Part shown: one piece after another, positions 37,264-49,774 of the stretch
Position numbering within the stretch: position 1 is the stretch's first letter
Layout of the letters: every line of letters starts with the position of its first letter
Source of the DNA: Parascedosporium putredinis
Lineage: Eukaryota; Ascomycota; Sordariomycetes; Microascales; Microascaceae
Direction: 5' to 3'
Assembly (NCBI GenBank): GCA_949357655.1
Contig: CASHTG010000017.1
Coordinates: 868,001-932,000, forward strand
DNA length: 64,000 nucleotides
Position numbers and translations under genes: made by a program
The notes under the pieces: generated by a model
Seen by the model: only the letters and a program-made list of their open reading frames with translations
The model's database searches: none
Told to the model about the DNA's origin: nothing

Positions 37264-38639
37264 TCAGGCGTAAGCCTGGCGCCTCTGCTGGCGAAGTTTT
37301 GCTGCCGCGATTTGGGCCTTGTGTCGGCTCCCTTCAAACGCTAGTTAGCATCTAAAACGAGACATGGAATGAAGGCGTCAGGGGTTGGCTGTTTGGCCGG
37401 GCGGGGGAGGGAAAGATCTTACCTCTGTGCCAAACACGCTGCTTGTCCTTGAACTCCACCCAGGTGTAATCGAGCGCCCGGTCGGGGTAACGATCTAGGA
37501 GGCCAATCTTCTTAGGCTGGTCCCTTACTTTGGAGACCTGAACGATCTGCTCGCCATTCTCGTCAAACATGAGATCACCGTTGGGATCCGTGACGGGAAT
37601 GGCCAGGTTTTCACGGTAGAAGCTGCCTTGGAGCCCGGGCGTCGTGCGTCCCACTTCCGAGGGAATTGCCGCATGTAGGCGGGGATGACTTCGGTCCAGT
37701 TCATCTTCCTGTCCACGCGAAGATAGAGAACGAAATCGATCTGCTCCTGGGTGTACTTGCGGTTCGTACGGGGCAGACCGGTAGGATTAGTCGGCGGCTT
37801 CCTCTGCTTCTTCTGGCAGGGAAGGACGTCCGCGAGGGGCGCTACCTGTCGCCTGGGCGAGAGGGAGAGGGGCGGCGGGGGAGGTGAGGCCGGTGGTGGT
37901 AGCTGCCGTGCCAGTTACTCCAGGGCGCCGGCGCCGCAGGTGACGAGACTTTTGTGATGCTTGTGGGTGATACGGGAGGAGGGGGCAGGAGACCGCCAGC
38001 TAGGCGGGCGATATCATCAAAGCCGGGCAGTGTTACGCCAGACACCTTTTGTCGAACTTCTACGGATTCTCCCGTTAGCGACGGCGGCCCATGGAAAGAA
38101 AAAAAAAAAGAAAGAAAACTCGAGGCTTGGGGCTCCGCGAAGCGCCTTGAAGCGATTGGGGGAATGGGACCCTCCCAACAAGCTGCCCCTCAGAGTTGCG
38201 AAATTCTTACCTGGACGAACCTCGGCGCCGTGGTCAGACGGCGTCGAAAGACGGCTGTGATGTGGAGAAGATAGGGCACCCGCAGTGTTGGCCCAGGATT
38301 CGCCATCGGATTCCGCGTCATCGTTGATTAGGAAGTTGACGGGTAACCTCTGCTTAGAGAGCGGCGAGAGGGAGATGTTGCTAGATCGAGGGAGCACGTA
38401 GGCGAGGGAGTTCCAGTAGATGGCACCCGATTCGACCAGCCCAGGGTGGGAACGGCCTGGGGCCTCATCATAGTAGCCGACATGTCGACGTGCCCGCAGC
38501 AAAGTTGCACTCGAAGGGTGGTTTTCCTTTCAAAGAAGGGTCGGTTTGGATCGAGTGAACCGGGAGGAGCCGCCTTTGATTGCGTTGTCTCTGCGAATAG
38601 TGGGAGGCTTGTCTTGATGGCAGAGGAAGATGGTAGCAC
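37264..38639 (-). CDS. Uncharacterised fungal nuclear protein with helix-turn-helix-like segment
   Basis: Three exons: 38211-38639, 37423-38059 and 37264-37331, with introns of 151 and 91 nt (both GT-AG). About 378 residues. Residues 40-100 are a basic/aromatic stretch (FFERKTTLRVQL, HVGYYDEAPGR, GAIYWNSLAYVLP). After a Pro/Ser-rich linker comes the segment RTNRKYTQEQIDFVLYLRVD, then RKMNWTEVIPAYMRQFP, which reads as a helix-turn-helix of the type seen in fungal proteins with a YTxEQ motif. It is followed by LQGSFYRENLAIPVTD, IGLLDRYPDRALDYTWV and a Lys/Gln-rich end (KAQIAAAKLRQQRRQAYA). I infer a DNA- or chromatin-associated regulator; no named function is known. Three frame breaks: near 38503 (ctttgc), between 37850 and 37920, and near 37655. 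The 11 kb upstream contains no gene. Confidence 0.65.
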
Positions 38640-39840
38640 TTGATCTGAGATTATTGGGGTAATAAAGTTAAACAGGAGACTGAGGTTGATGTTTGGGTGT
38701 TGTTCCTCGGGAAGAGTGATGGGTGGGAAGAGTGTGTTGATTTATACAAGACAGGGAGGAGATCGGGTCTCGAGAAGGTGAAATCTGCGCGCGTCCGCTT
38801 CATATATATCCTTTGACGAGCGGCTAACTTTTGTCTTTAGCGTCTGTTGGATGCGACAATGGGACTTGCAAGATTCAGATTGCTCTATCGATATCCGCCG
38901 GGGCTAAACCGAGGGTGGTGGAAGAAGAAAAGAAGGGGAAGGGGAAAATAAGCAACGGGAAATAGATAGGATGCAACAAGATGTGAGTGTGAGCGCGGGC
39001 GAGGGTGGCGTGCAGTTATGGCCCAACCCACAACGGTAGTCGGAAAGTTGCAAGGGCAAGGGAAGGGAATCTGGGGGCGTGGAATCGACCCAACATGGGT
39101 AAATGGAGACACACCCCGAGGGGGGGGGATCCCTCACCTCACTGCCTCTTCTTGAACCAGGAACAGAGAGGGTGTAAAAAAAGAAGAAAAAAACAAGCTG
39201 TTGGTTGAAAGAAACGTGGAGCTGGGCCTAAAATTGGGGAGAGGAAGAATCTCGTCTACTAAGTTGGCGTTTGATGGCCCCCGTCACCTTACATCCCCGT
39301 GAAGCTTCCAGATTATCTTCTTCTCCCACCGCGCGAGTAGACTGATCAAGATGGTGATGCGTCTTTGGCGAATCCCCGTGGCCTTGCGCAAAGCAAAGGG
39401 AGTTCGCGATGGGCGATGTTGAGACTGACACACACGTACACACACCCCGAGAGAGAGATAGGGAGTGGGAGTGTGTAAGGGAGAGACCTATACGGGGAGC
39501 TGTCAGGGGAATCTCTTGCCGTGGAGGGTACCTCGAGAGCGTCTACCTCGGTAGGGGGTGCGATGACAGCAGAGACAGTCGGAGTCAGACAAGAGACACC
39601 GAGAAACAAGTTCCAAGACATGGGAAAATGTCGACCAAGTGGGAGGGTTTCTGGATTAAGCGTAGCTAAGGACCAACAGAGGGTAGTGAGGGGGTAGAAG
39701 AAGCATGGGGATGGGGACCGGGGAAGGCAAAGCAAGCAAGGGCCGAGAAGACAGCGAAGAAAGCGTGCCCCAGCCGGACTCGATAATAGCCCACTCCAGT
39801 CCAGTCCATCCATGCCCACACCCACGGCGCATGTCCATCC

Positions 39841-39910
39841 ACACGCACACACACACACACACACACACCTACACACTCACACTCACACGCGCACACACGC
39901 ACATACTCGC
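39841..39910 (+). repeat. CA-rich microsatellite
   Basis: About 70 bp of nearly pure ac/ca dinucleotides with a few cact and cgc interruptions; purine-rich ga repeats follow at 39950-39985. Confidence 0.95.
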
Positions 39911-41062
39911 TCATCCGCTGCTACAGGATACGTACACTGGCGAAAGGAAGGGAGAGAGAGAAAGAGAGAGGGAGAGGGACGCAGATACTTCGTACACACA
40001 GCAGTGGGCTTGAGGGGGGCGTGTCAGGAAAACAAAAGGAAAGGCTACTCGGAGCGCAGCTGCGGGATATTATCCTTGTCATTGAAGAAACAACCGGACT
40101 GGCTCACTCATACAAATCCTGCCATGCCGATGGGCGCCAGATCCGCTTTGTCGGGGCCCAGTTGTACAGTACAAGCTGTGGGCATCCAGAGGAGAATGTC
40201 GACGAGAGGAAGAGGAGGATTCAGGTCGGTGTACATGGGGTTGCTTGGTAAAGGAGGGAATATTTCGATGGGTGGCATGGGCTGTTGGTTCTCCAATATC
40301 TCCTTGTGCATGGCGGTCTGAATCGACCCGTTTTAGGACGGTTGCATCTCGTCGCATCTCGTTACCGGCCTGTCGGGTCGGTTTATTCGTACTGTGGACA
40401 AAAGTGCAACTAAAAAAAACACACACGCACGGAGGGACGAAGGGGGAGAGGGAGGAGAATGGCGAAAGGAACCCGTCCAAGAGAGAGAGAGAGAGACAGA
40501 GACGGGGACTGACTGGGCTATTGAAGTTGGGTTGTTCCGCTCGCACGCACTATCCACACTTGTACTGGTGTCGAGGGAAAGCAGCTCAGTCGAGAAGCAA
40601 TCCATCTAGATAGATCCATTCGGTTGATCACAACGGTCGACTGCCAGCTGCTATTGACGGGCGCTTGCGGAGCTGGTCCCCGAGACGTGTGCCCGACAGG
40701 GAAGGAAGAGACACCAAAAAAGGAAAAGAAAAGCCACCCATGGTGAGCCAGGCGCGGCCGGCCCTGAATTACCTTGGAAGACGTGCGAGGCGTCGGCGAG
40801 GCCAAGGTCGGTGGTGGCCGTCTCTCCAGTGTTGGTTGCTTTTCCCACCATTGAGCACAGCATTTCCGTCAGGATGGGGCACAGAGCTGATGAGACTTTT
40901 AGTGGGTTATTGGTGGGGATACCGGCTTGTTTTCTCTCTCGGCCCTGGGAGTATTTCATTTTTTCTTTTCCTTTCTTTTTCGTTTTTCGTTTTTTTCCCT
41001 CCTCATTTCAACTGAACGCCTAAAAAGAAAAGAAAAACAAAGGGGCATCCATGGTACTTTTT

Positions 41063-41091
41063 TAGCAGTAGTAGTGTAGTAGTAGTAGTAG
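41063..41091 (+). repeat. Trinucleotide repeat (agt/tag)n
   Basis: About nine agt units, interrupted once, directly followed by cgcaccg. A separate ccaga pentanucleotide repeat lies near 41204-41222. Confidence 0.9.
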
Positions 41092-42508
41092 CGCACCGTT
41101 TGGCTTCACGTTGTCCAGGGAAGCGCAGCTGGCCGTGTTCCTCTCAAGAGGTACTGGATGCATCCAGTATTATTCCTCATGCCTGCCTCAAGGCGGAATA
41201 CCAGACCAGACCAGACCAGACTAAAAGCAGAATTGGGTCATCAACCCAACCTGTCTGCTTTTTTCCGGTGGCCGTGGCATTCGTTCACTCGGACTCCACT
41301 CAATGCACGCCGAGTTCCAACTCGGGATACGCCAGGTGGGCGAGATGGATCATCTGAGATAGGCGAGGCTGTTCTTTGGCCGTTATCTCTAGGTTTGAGA
41401 AGACGGGTCATCGCCTCGTGGCAGTTCCAGCTCGGTCACGGCCAGGGAGCCAGGGCAAGCCCATTCTGTCGCGCTCGGAGAGAGCAGCCGATGGCATAAT
41501 GCTCAATTTTGACCGAGGCCGGGGAGGAGGGGAATGACCAGGAGATGAAGACAAGAAAGGTTAATCACCAACACGCCACCTCCAAACACACAGACACGGA
41601 AGCAGCTGGCAAGCAAGAATGATGGCTTGACCAGAACACAGTGCGCTCGTTTTATTGATGGCGTTGTGGGGACTGGCTTTGCTGAAGATCAAATGTGACT
41701 CGAGTCCTTTCCTTTTCCCTCCGCCACAGGCAGCAAACATCTTCAGGTACGTACCTTGTGCGCCTTCCGCTCCTGGTTCCAGCACACCTCAATGTCCTTT
41801 CTACTTTGCCTCGACGCAAAGCACGGATTGCGCTGGTCTTGGTCAGGTAGCCACAGGCTCTGGACTCGACTCGATCGCGGAACTTGGTTCGTTCTCCCAA
41901 GCATGAGCCAGTGAGAAAAACACTCTCTTCCGAATTATCAAAAATCCCCTTCACTCTCCATATTCTCATAAAAAGAAAACCATTATTATCGATGGCGAGC
42001 CGGGACATCGTTTTCTGTGTACCAAGGTCAATGGTATACATTGATGGAAGTTGGCCCAAAGCTTCCAGAGCCCTCAAAGTTCCCAGTACGAAGTCCTCCC
42101 TGCATCTCCCGAGCTCAGTCACAGACAGTCCCGACGGTTTGGGTCAGGGTGATATGAGGTTGATTTGATTTAATATCAGCGAGAAAGGGCGGCAGGAGAC
42201 CGGATGCTGTTGGCTCAGCGTTCGACCCAGTTCGACCCATCGACTGGCGTGGATCGAAGGGGGCCTGGAGCCTGCCCCCTCCCAGAGCGCTTCCGGTTTC
42301 CCGCTCCTCCTCCTCCCCATCGTCATGCCCGGTTGCTCTTCTCTTGAAAGCTGCTATGTAGTAGGGCGATTATCCGCTACCGCCCTTTCTTCCATTTCAA
42401 TGGTCCTGCCCGTGGGCCGGCCCAGTTCTGCAGTCGTCAAAAAGAATAAAAGTGTGGGCGAATGAAACGCTTAATCGCCAGCCGCCGGTCCTCACTGCCA
42501 CACCCCGT

Positions 42509-42541
42509 TGTGCCTTGGTGCCTTGGTGCCTTTGTGCCTTT
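42509..42541 (+). repeat. 9-bp tandem repeat (tgccttggt)
   Basis: Three to four units of tgccttggt or tgcctttgt in direct repeat. Minisatellite in the gene-free region. Confidence 0.85.
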
Positions 42542-45500
42542 GCGTCAACTCATATTTCTATTTTCTTTCCTTCTTTGACTTTCCTTCGCTTCTTTCCCCC
42601 GTCCGTCTAGGCCCATCCTGCCGAGGCCGAGGCGGGTTTAATGTACCTTGGCGCTGAAACGGGGAAAGGGCATGATGGGGGTCTTGTGGCCCCGGTGCTG
42701 GTGGATGATGGTGCTAGTGGTAAGTAGCAGCTGAAGCACCATCAATGCAGGCAGAGGGAGACAAGACGGCGCTGGGCCTATTTCGGGCCTGAAGCTGGAC
42801 TATTGCTAGCGCTGTCGTTAGAGTCCTCCTCAGTTGACAAGGCTATATACCATTGCCCTCCGTCAAGCCCCTCTTGGTGTCTCGTCTCGACTCGTCTAGG
42901 AAGTCATGTCGCACTTGAGGGAGCCATCAGGAGTGCTTGACAGCCCAGAGTTTCGACGTCCTTGTCTGGGAGGGGTATTCCATTAGGAGCATTGACACCG
43001 ACACTGAGACAACCCCCGAGGTCGAGTTGCTCTGTCTTAGTTGCACCGATAGCCTTGTCTATATGTGGGGTGTGATAGCTAGCAGCCGTACCCAATGGCA
43101 AAGGACACGGGCACACAAATAGCTGACCTGTGCAAAGTGCGACCTGCAATGACGACTTTATCGATCTTCCGGCTGTCGGTGGATATCGGTGCTTGCAGTG
43201 ATGGCGTCTTCTTTGAAGCAAGGACGGAAAAGGATGATTGACAGAAGCTTGCCGGCTGTACTCCGGGCGACAACGTGGATCGTGATCTCGCCGCAGCGAT
43301 ATCCTGGGTGGGCCCCGCCACACCCGAAAGGAATGTTGCTCATGCCCCATATTAATACTTGTGCTCTCGAGAATAATAGTGCCAGATTAGAGCCAACAGT
43401 TGGTCTATGCACGACGGCGCGCGGCGGGAGCAGTCGGTGCGTGCACGCATCCATAAATCCATAAATCTTGTCCAGACGGCCTTGACGTTCGCAGCAACAT
43501 GGAGAAGGTCCATGGGTACTTTGAGAGCGCTGGTAGGGTTGGTTGATGGAGCCTATATTAGATTCAATGTTGATTCACCCCATTTGATGTACTCACTGCT
43601 ATGAATCCCCAGGAAACACTTCGGGCCACCCCGCCACCTCCCTCCCCCACCAAAGACTTTATGAAGGCCAAACATTATTGATAAATCCAATAGATCAATA
43701 GAGCCTGGCCATTAAACTGATCAATTCCACACCTTGGTACCACTGAGGCATCAGGGACACGGACACGGACAGGGACACGGTTAAGTATGGAATGGTGGTG
43801 ATACAGGCACCTGCACCTGTCAGTCCCGCGATCCGATATGAATGGATATCCAAGCCGCTTCCACAAATACCTCCCGCATGCTCCATAATTTCGCTCCGCC
43901 CCTGCTTCTCCCCTTGAATTTGCCGAACATATAGATCGAGGCCCGGGACTGGTCGGGGCTGGCCGGGAAAGGTGCCATGTACCAAGCAGGCCGTCCAGCA
44001 TTCACCGAAACCTCATATGTGTTGTGTTGTGCTTAACCGCCTTCACATCGAGCCTCTCTGATTTGCGATTTTCGGGTCGCACGGCCTTTTGGGATTTTGG
44101 GCGCACTTTGATGAAAAGTGGTGCTGGGGAGACGTGCGAGGCTCGATAGGCTCCTGTTTTGTTTTTCTTTTTTTTTTGTTTCCGGAAGGGACAAGGAACA
44201 TCTCGTTTCCCCGCAGAGAAGGAGACCAGGCCAATATCCTTCCATTGACCCTTGTACATGGATATATAGGTTGCTTAAACTTCTTGCTATTGATAAGAAG
44301 CAATCAGGATTGAGGGGCATCATCTATCCTCGATCTTAGCTCTAGTGAACACCCCATCGCTCGAAGAGCACGGACATTCACTCTTGTGCAAGGGTCGTGG
44401 TGATGCCACAGCCCTCCACGCCCAAGTACTTGTAATAATACATGTACAAGTCTTATTATCGGGAGTGGAAAGGGATACAAGCCGAAAGGGATGAGGAAAT
44501 AATAAGAAAAAGCAAGTCTCGGTGAAATAGACACCATTGGCATTGATCGATCAATGAGATGAGAAGAGGTGGCAACGACTACAAGTATGCAAGGGCGGTG
44601 ATACATAGCCAACAGACTCGAGTGCGTTAATTTTTGTTATGGATTTTGATTTCGTTTTGTTACATGTATTCTTTAGAAATCGATTCTTCACTCCCTAAAA
44701 CGAGGAGACGATGTTGTTGAATATGTGCCAGGCCGGAATGCTGTGCGTTGGTGGACGATCCTGCCTGGCCTAGTGTAGTGTTGTTACACAAGTCTGGGAT
44801 GGCAGCTGCCAATGGACTCGAGACTCGAGACGAGGCGAGATTGTTTGGCAGTTTGCTGTATCAGTTCAAGGATCAACACAATTACAAAAAGAAAGGATAG
44901 AATAGATGGATCCAACTACAAACCCAGTTCGCATCATCAGACTAATCCAGCGAACCCATGACGGAATCTCTGAATCCTTTTCTACAACCCTCCTTGCCTC
45001 TGTCTGGCGAAGTTGGCGAAGTTGGCCAAACGCGTTCAGGTGGCACAGCTCGCTCAGAATGCTCAAGCTGGCTGTTTGGCTTGATTTGTGGGTGCATACA
45101 TACACGCGGGGCCGTTGTATCTTCATCGTTCAAGTGTGGGAGCCAGGGTTTGCAGAAGAACAGGGGGCCAGGACTGGATGTCACCTCCGAACTCTGATCC
45201 TGCTCGGTGCACCGACGGGGTTGCCTTCCGGTACAAGGAACATTGAACTTTGACTGTTGGCTGTTGGCCGAGTGGATCAATCACGTCCATTCCAGTCTTC
45301 ACAGCAGCCAAGGGCCGTTAGCCGTGCGGCGTTGCACTCGACTTTCGTTAGCTGCGTGCGGTGCCCTCCCGGCCCACCATTCTCCCCTTCCGCTCTGCTC
45401 TTGTCCAAAGTGCCCAGAGCCTGCTAGTGCCTGAGGGGGAAAATAACAAAAAGATTGAATGATGAAAATCCATTGATCTGTGGCATTGCCTGATCCATAG

Positions 45501-48399
45501 CGTACATGTACAGACGGGTTTGATCAATCGGAAGGGCGGCGCAGCCCATTGATGGTTTTGAACAGGGCCCAGCCTGCCCCTTGAGCCTTGAGGTGGTAGC
45601 TTGAGGGTGCAGGGTACACCACACACACACAGCGCACCAACGTCGATCAATGTCGAGCACCCACGTAATCTTGCGTCGATTTAAGCCCGCGCAGGGCATC
45701 CTTCGGTTTGGGGCGATGTTACGGGTTGCACATGTATTTTTGGGCACGTGGAAGACCCTTTTGGTGACCCTCGACCAGGGCCAGGCCTCGTCGCACCAAA
45801 AGAACAACAATCAGGGGGAACCACCCATACAGAGGAGATTTACGCGCCCACCATACCTCGCCTCCCCAGGATCGCGAATGGCGTCTACCAGATCCGTGGC
45901 TAGACACCGGAGAACCGCCCTCATTCGGCTCCTGATTTTTTTCCTTCTCCCTTCACAGGATTCTGCTGCTGCCACTCGTCGCTAGCGAAGCCACTCTGGC
46001 GGTTCTGGGGCCGCTTGCCTCTGCGGCCCTCGCAGTCATCGCGCCAGTCAGAGAATTGCGACCGCCGTGCAAAGCACCTTTTAACTTGACACTGGGGGTT
46101 TCGGCTAGTGAGGAAGCGCGCGTAAGCGACTGCGCCAGAATGGGATAGGTGCACAGATCTCAACGAAAGAACAAATGTCAATGGACAGGTACAATATCAC
46201 CACCCTTACCAGTACTAGTACTTCTACACAGCTCGACACCTTCCCTTATGGGGGACATGTAATCTCTGTGGCCACTTGAACATTCGTTTCTCTATTCCCC
46301 ACGAAACGAGTCTCATAGGTTTCCTCTTTCTCCTTTAGGCCATTCCCCTCCAGGTTTAGGTTCGGGGCGCCATTGTTTTTCTCTACTTGTCCTTGATCGA
46401 GCCTCGTCTTCTGCTCGTTCTCCTCATCTCGGCTTTGGCCGGCAACTGGTTGGACGTACAAGTATGCTACTAATACTCAGCAACGAAATCGAGACAAGTT
46501 ATGCCTTGTCCTCATCTGGCAAGCTTACACCAAGCGCAGATCCCAACACTCCTCCATTCGGGTAACATTCCAAGCAATAGCGCCGTCCAATAATACGAGA
46601 AGTGTGCAGCCAAACGGGCTTCAACCAACACCGATGCAACTCGCACTCTAGGCACAACCTCCACTTTCCCATCCGAGTAGGAAGTGGGGGATTTCTCGTG
46701 ATCTATCACTTCTTACCCCCTCGAGCACCAAGTCTTCGCTGGCCGGATTGGGCTTTGGGTCCTCTTTGGTGTTTTAGACAACAAAAGAGCACGCCGAGGC
46801 TAGTTGCGGGGGCCCTCAGCACCGCTCGATCATCCGTGCCTGGAGAATTATCACCTTGGTCGCCTTGCTGGTGCTGGAGTCGAGGATGATGGACCCTTGT
46901 CTCAACGCCCTCATTTTGCTTTTAAGTAGGCTCGTCAGGGGGCACCAGAGCCACCAGAGCCATTAGAGGCAAGTTCCACCTTTCCCCCAACCCACTGAGA
47001 TCCTGCAAGTGCAAGTACAAGTATCGTCGGCGGGAAGACACATGATGCAACGCTCTCCACATTCATCTTGGGCTTCTGCAGTAGTGCAGTGCCTGTGTTG
47101 CTATCGCTGACCATCTCTTCCGAGAGTGTGCGGCCACCTCAGCCCTCTCGTGTCTTGTTCAAACGCTTGTTGCTTTCCCAACCGCATCTTCTCCTCCAGG
47201 TCTTGGCCCATCATTGTCCGAACCTGAGTGAATGCTGATTCCACTCCGAAAAGGCGATCAGGACAACGGTGCTTGGGTTCAGCATTCATCCTAATGTGGA
47301 TTTGTGTCTTTGTTGACCCTGTTTTCTTTCGCTATCGATTCATCAGGTCACGATTTCAAAGCTGTTGGAGATGTCTCCTCGGCCCCAGACCTCCGCCCCC
47401 CCCCCTGACCCTTCTACTCCGCCCAGCACTTGACCCATTGGATTAGCGTGTGTTGGTTCTCCAAAAACAGTCCAAATTTGACGAATATCTCCTGACCTGG
47501 AGAAATCGGAATCGTGATGAGAATCCCGCCTCGAGATTTTGCCAACCCGTTCACCATTCTCAAGGCAGGGCTAGTTCCAGCCTGTCCTTTCCCAGGGAGA
47601 GGTATCCTTACACAACGACGTATGTGGGCTCCAAAGTGCCGCATGTACTACAAGTGTACATACTGTGGTTACGAACCATCGTCGCAAATTCCCCAATCTT
47701 TCGATGGAGATGGCTCTAGTGCAAAGGCTGAAGGACAGCATTGCCTATCCTTGTCCGGTAGGTATAGCTCCTAAGTGTTTGCTTATCTTCATGTTGACCC
47801 TACATGGATGATACTTGCTCTCCGCATGGACCCTTCCGATTGCTCGAGGCAGGCGGCACTCCACTACATGGGCGTTCCTCTAGACAGAAGCAAGTGGCCT
47901 GTCCCTCTCGGGTAGCTTGATGAAACGTGCAGCAACGATATAAGACTGCGTTCAGATGGCCCCGTCATCGCTCCCACACATAGATCGAACTCACACTCGT
48001 GTCATCTTTGCTGAGCGAGATCTGTAATAGCAAGGGACCGATGCGGCCTGGCAGCAGCCGAGCCTCTTAGAGCTCCTCTTGAAATAGGCAGCAAGCACCG
48101 TAGCACTCCCTGTTGCACAGAGACTTGTAGTAGTTCGTGGTCCCTTGGCTTTTGATAGCTTGCCAAGGAGTTTGGCCAACTTCTGTCCAGCAGATACCCC
48201 TCGAGATCCCGCCACCTCTACCCCCTTTCGCCCGTCGAGTCGGCGAGAGATGCCTGCGTACGTTTCCACTTGCTTTATCTTGGACTCGGGCCAAAGCCAG
48301 CAAAAGGTTTCAATTCGATCGCTGCGGCTCTGTCGTCACCGAGTGGCTTTGTGGAGACAGCAAGGGATCCATTGTGTGCAGGTGTGGTTTGGGGGCAGA

Positions 48400-49065
48400 T
48401 TCTTTCTTCTTTCCTTTTCTCACCATGCTTTTCTCCCTCACGGTGGAGTGTTGAATGTCTCGTTTCTTTGCCGATGCTGGATCATCTCGCCCGTTTCGGG
48501 GATATTTTTCCCCTGCTTCCTTTTTTCTCCTTCTTGCCTTCCTTTTTCCTTCCTCCTTTTGCCTGACTTGCCTGACTTTTTCTTTTTTTTTTTCTTCTTT
48601 TTTTCCTTTTTCTCCCTTGGCTCTGGGCGATACTAAAAGCAAACCCTCGCTCCAAGGCTGCACCAAGCCCGTCATGATGAAGCCGGTAGCTGTACCTCTT
48701 GCTCTTCTCTTGCCGACCATTGAATCTATTGCCTGCAGGTCTTTGAGAGGCACATCTTCCTCAATGAACCCACCGCTCTTTCCTTTTTCCTTTCCACTTG
48801 CTCTCTTCACCATTATCTCGCCCCTGCATTTCGTCCTCGGCACCACTCGAGGAGTTTCCCCATCGCCTCCAGTGCCCGATACCCGGGCATTCCGTGCGTC
48901 TCTACGTCTGGAGTGCAGGCTAATCATGCGAGCTCGAGCTTTGGTCAACTGTTGCCCTGGCATCACACTTTCTTTGCTTTTCCTTCTTCTCCCTCTTTCC
49001 CTCTTCTCTCTCCTCTCTTTTATTTCTTTTCTATTTTCCTTTTTCCCTTTCGTTACCCCATGATA
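48400..49065 (+). repeat. Strand-asymmetric pyrimidine tracts
   Basis: Two blocks on the plus strand (about 48400-48620 and 48965-49060) are over four-fifths C and T, with long T runs broken by c. The minus strand therefore shows a long Lys/Arg/Glu-rich open frame (48310-49185) that is a by-product of composition. Confidence 0.75.
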
Positions 49066-49774
49066 TCCGTCCTTCCCTGCCGAGCTAAAGTGTTTGCAGC
49101 TCGCCGGTGTCGTTTGACGAGTTTCACGCTGATCACTGCCAGACACTAGATTTGGGACAAAGGCCACGCCATCAACGCACCTCACCTAGGGAGACTATCC
49201 TAGGTCTCGGTCGAATTAAACATTGTGTTTGTCCAGGCAAGACCAGTGTGCCCACTGACAGATGGCAGGTGTATGTCCTCGAAACTCAACAAGTACCGCG
49301 GAAAGGAACAGGAAGGAATCCAGGTTTGTCTTTGGAATGAGTAGTTTCTACGGCCACTTTCCCTCCAATGTCTCCATTGATATCAATGGACAGCGGCATG
49401 GGGCCCTAGATTCCGGGCCGCATGGCCCCAACAAGGCAATCTAGCTTTTCCCCTCTCACACTCAGGCAGAACAGCACCATCTTCTGCACCTGCCGATCAA
49501 TAGGATGCGAGCTCAAAATGCCCTCTAGGACAAATCAAGCTACAGAAGCCAGGGTGTAGGGAGGGGTTTGTGACTGGGAGAGAGCGGGGGCAGGTCTGTT
49601 GGGAGGATGGCCCTGCACATTCAGTCTCACCGGGACCCGAGCATCTGGTTCTGGCGCTTGATGTGTGATATTATTGCTCATAGCCACAAACTACGCGAAA
49701 TAACCGCATGATACCTAGACCAGGAAGAAAAAAAGGGGACAGAATTCATCTTCCCATGTCACTCATGCCATCCC

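Larger units (their letters stand above)
38640..49774. other. 11-kb gene-free region with many simple repeats
   Basis: No reading frame on either strand contains a recognisable domain, even when adjacent frames are joined to allow for missing bases. Base composition stays close to that of the genic parts, with no AT-rich RIP signature. It holds CA, GA, TAG and tgcctt repeats and very asymmetric pyrimidine tracts at 48400-48620 and 48965-49060. Best candidates are extended 5' regulatory sequence of the minus-strand gene at 37264-38639 and non-coding transcription. Confidence 0.5.

Noticed and set aside
39812..40321. 169-codon frame over the CA repeat
   Set aside because: His/Thr repeats are a direct translation of the microsatellite.
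48310..49185. 291-codon minus-strand frame, Lys/Arg/Glu-rich
   Set aside because: It is the complement of extreme pyrimidine tracts, has no domain or splice structure, and the opposite strand is equally open.
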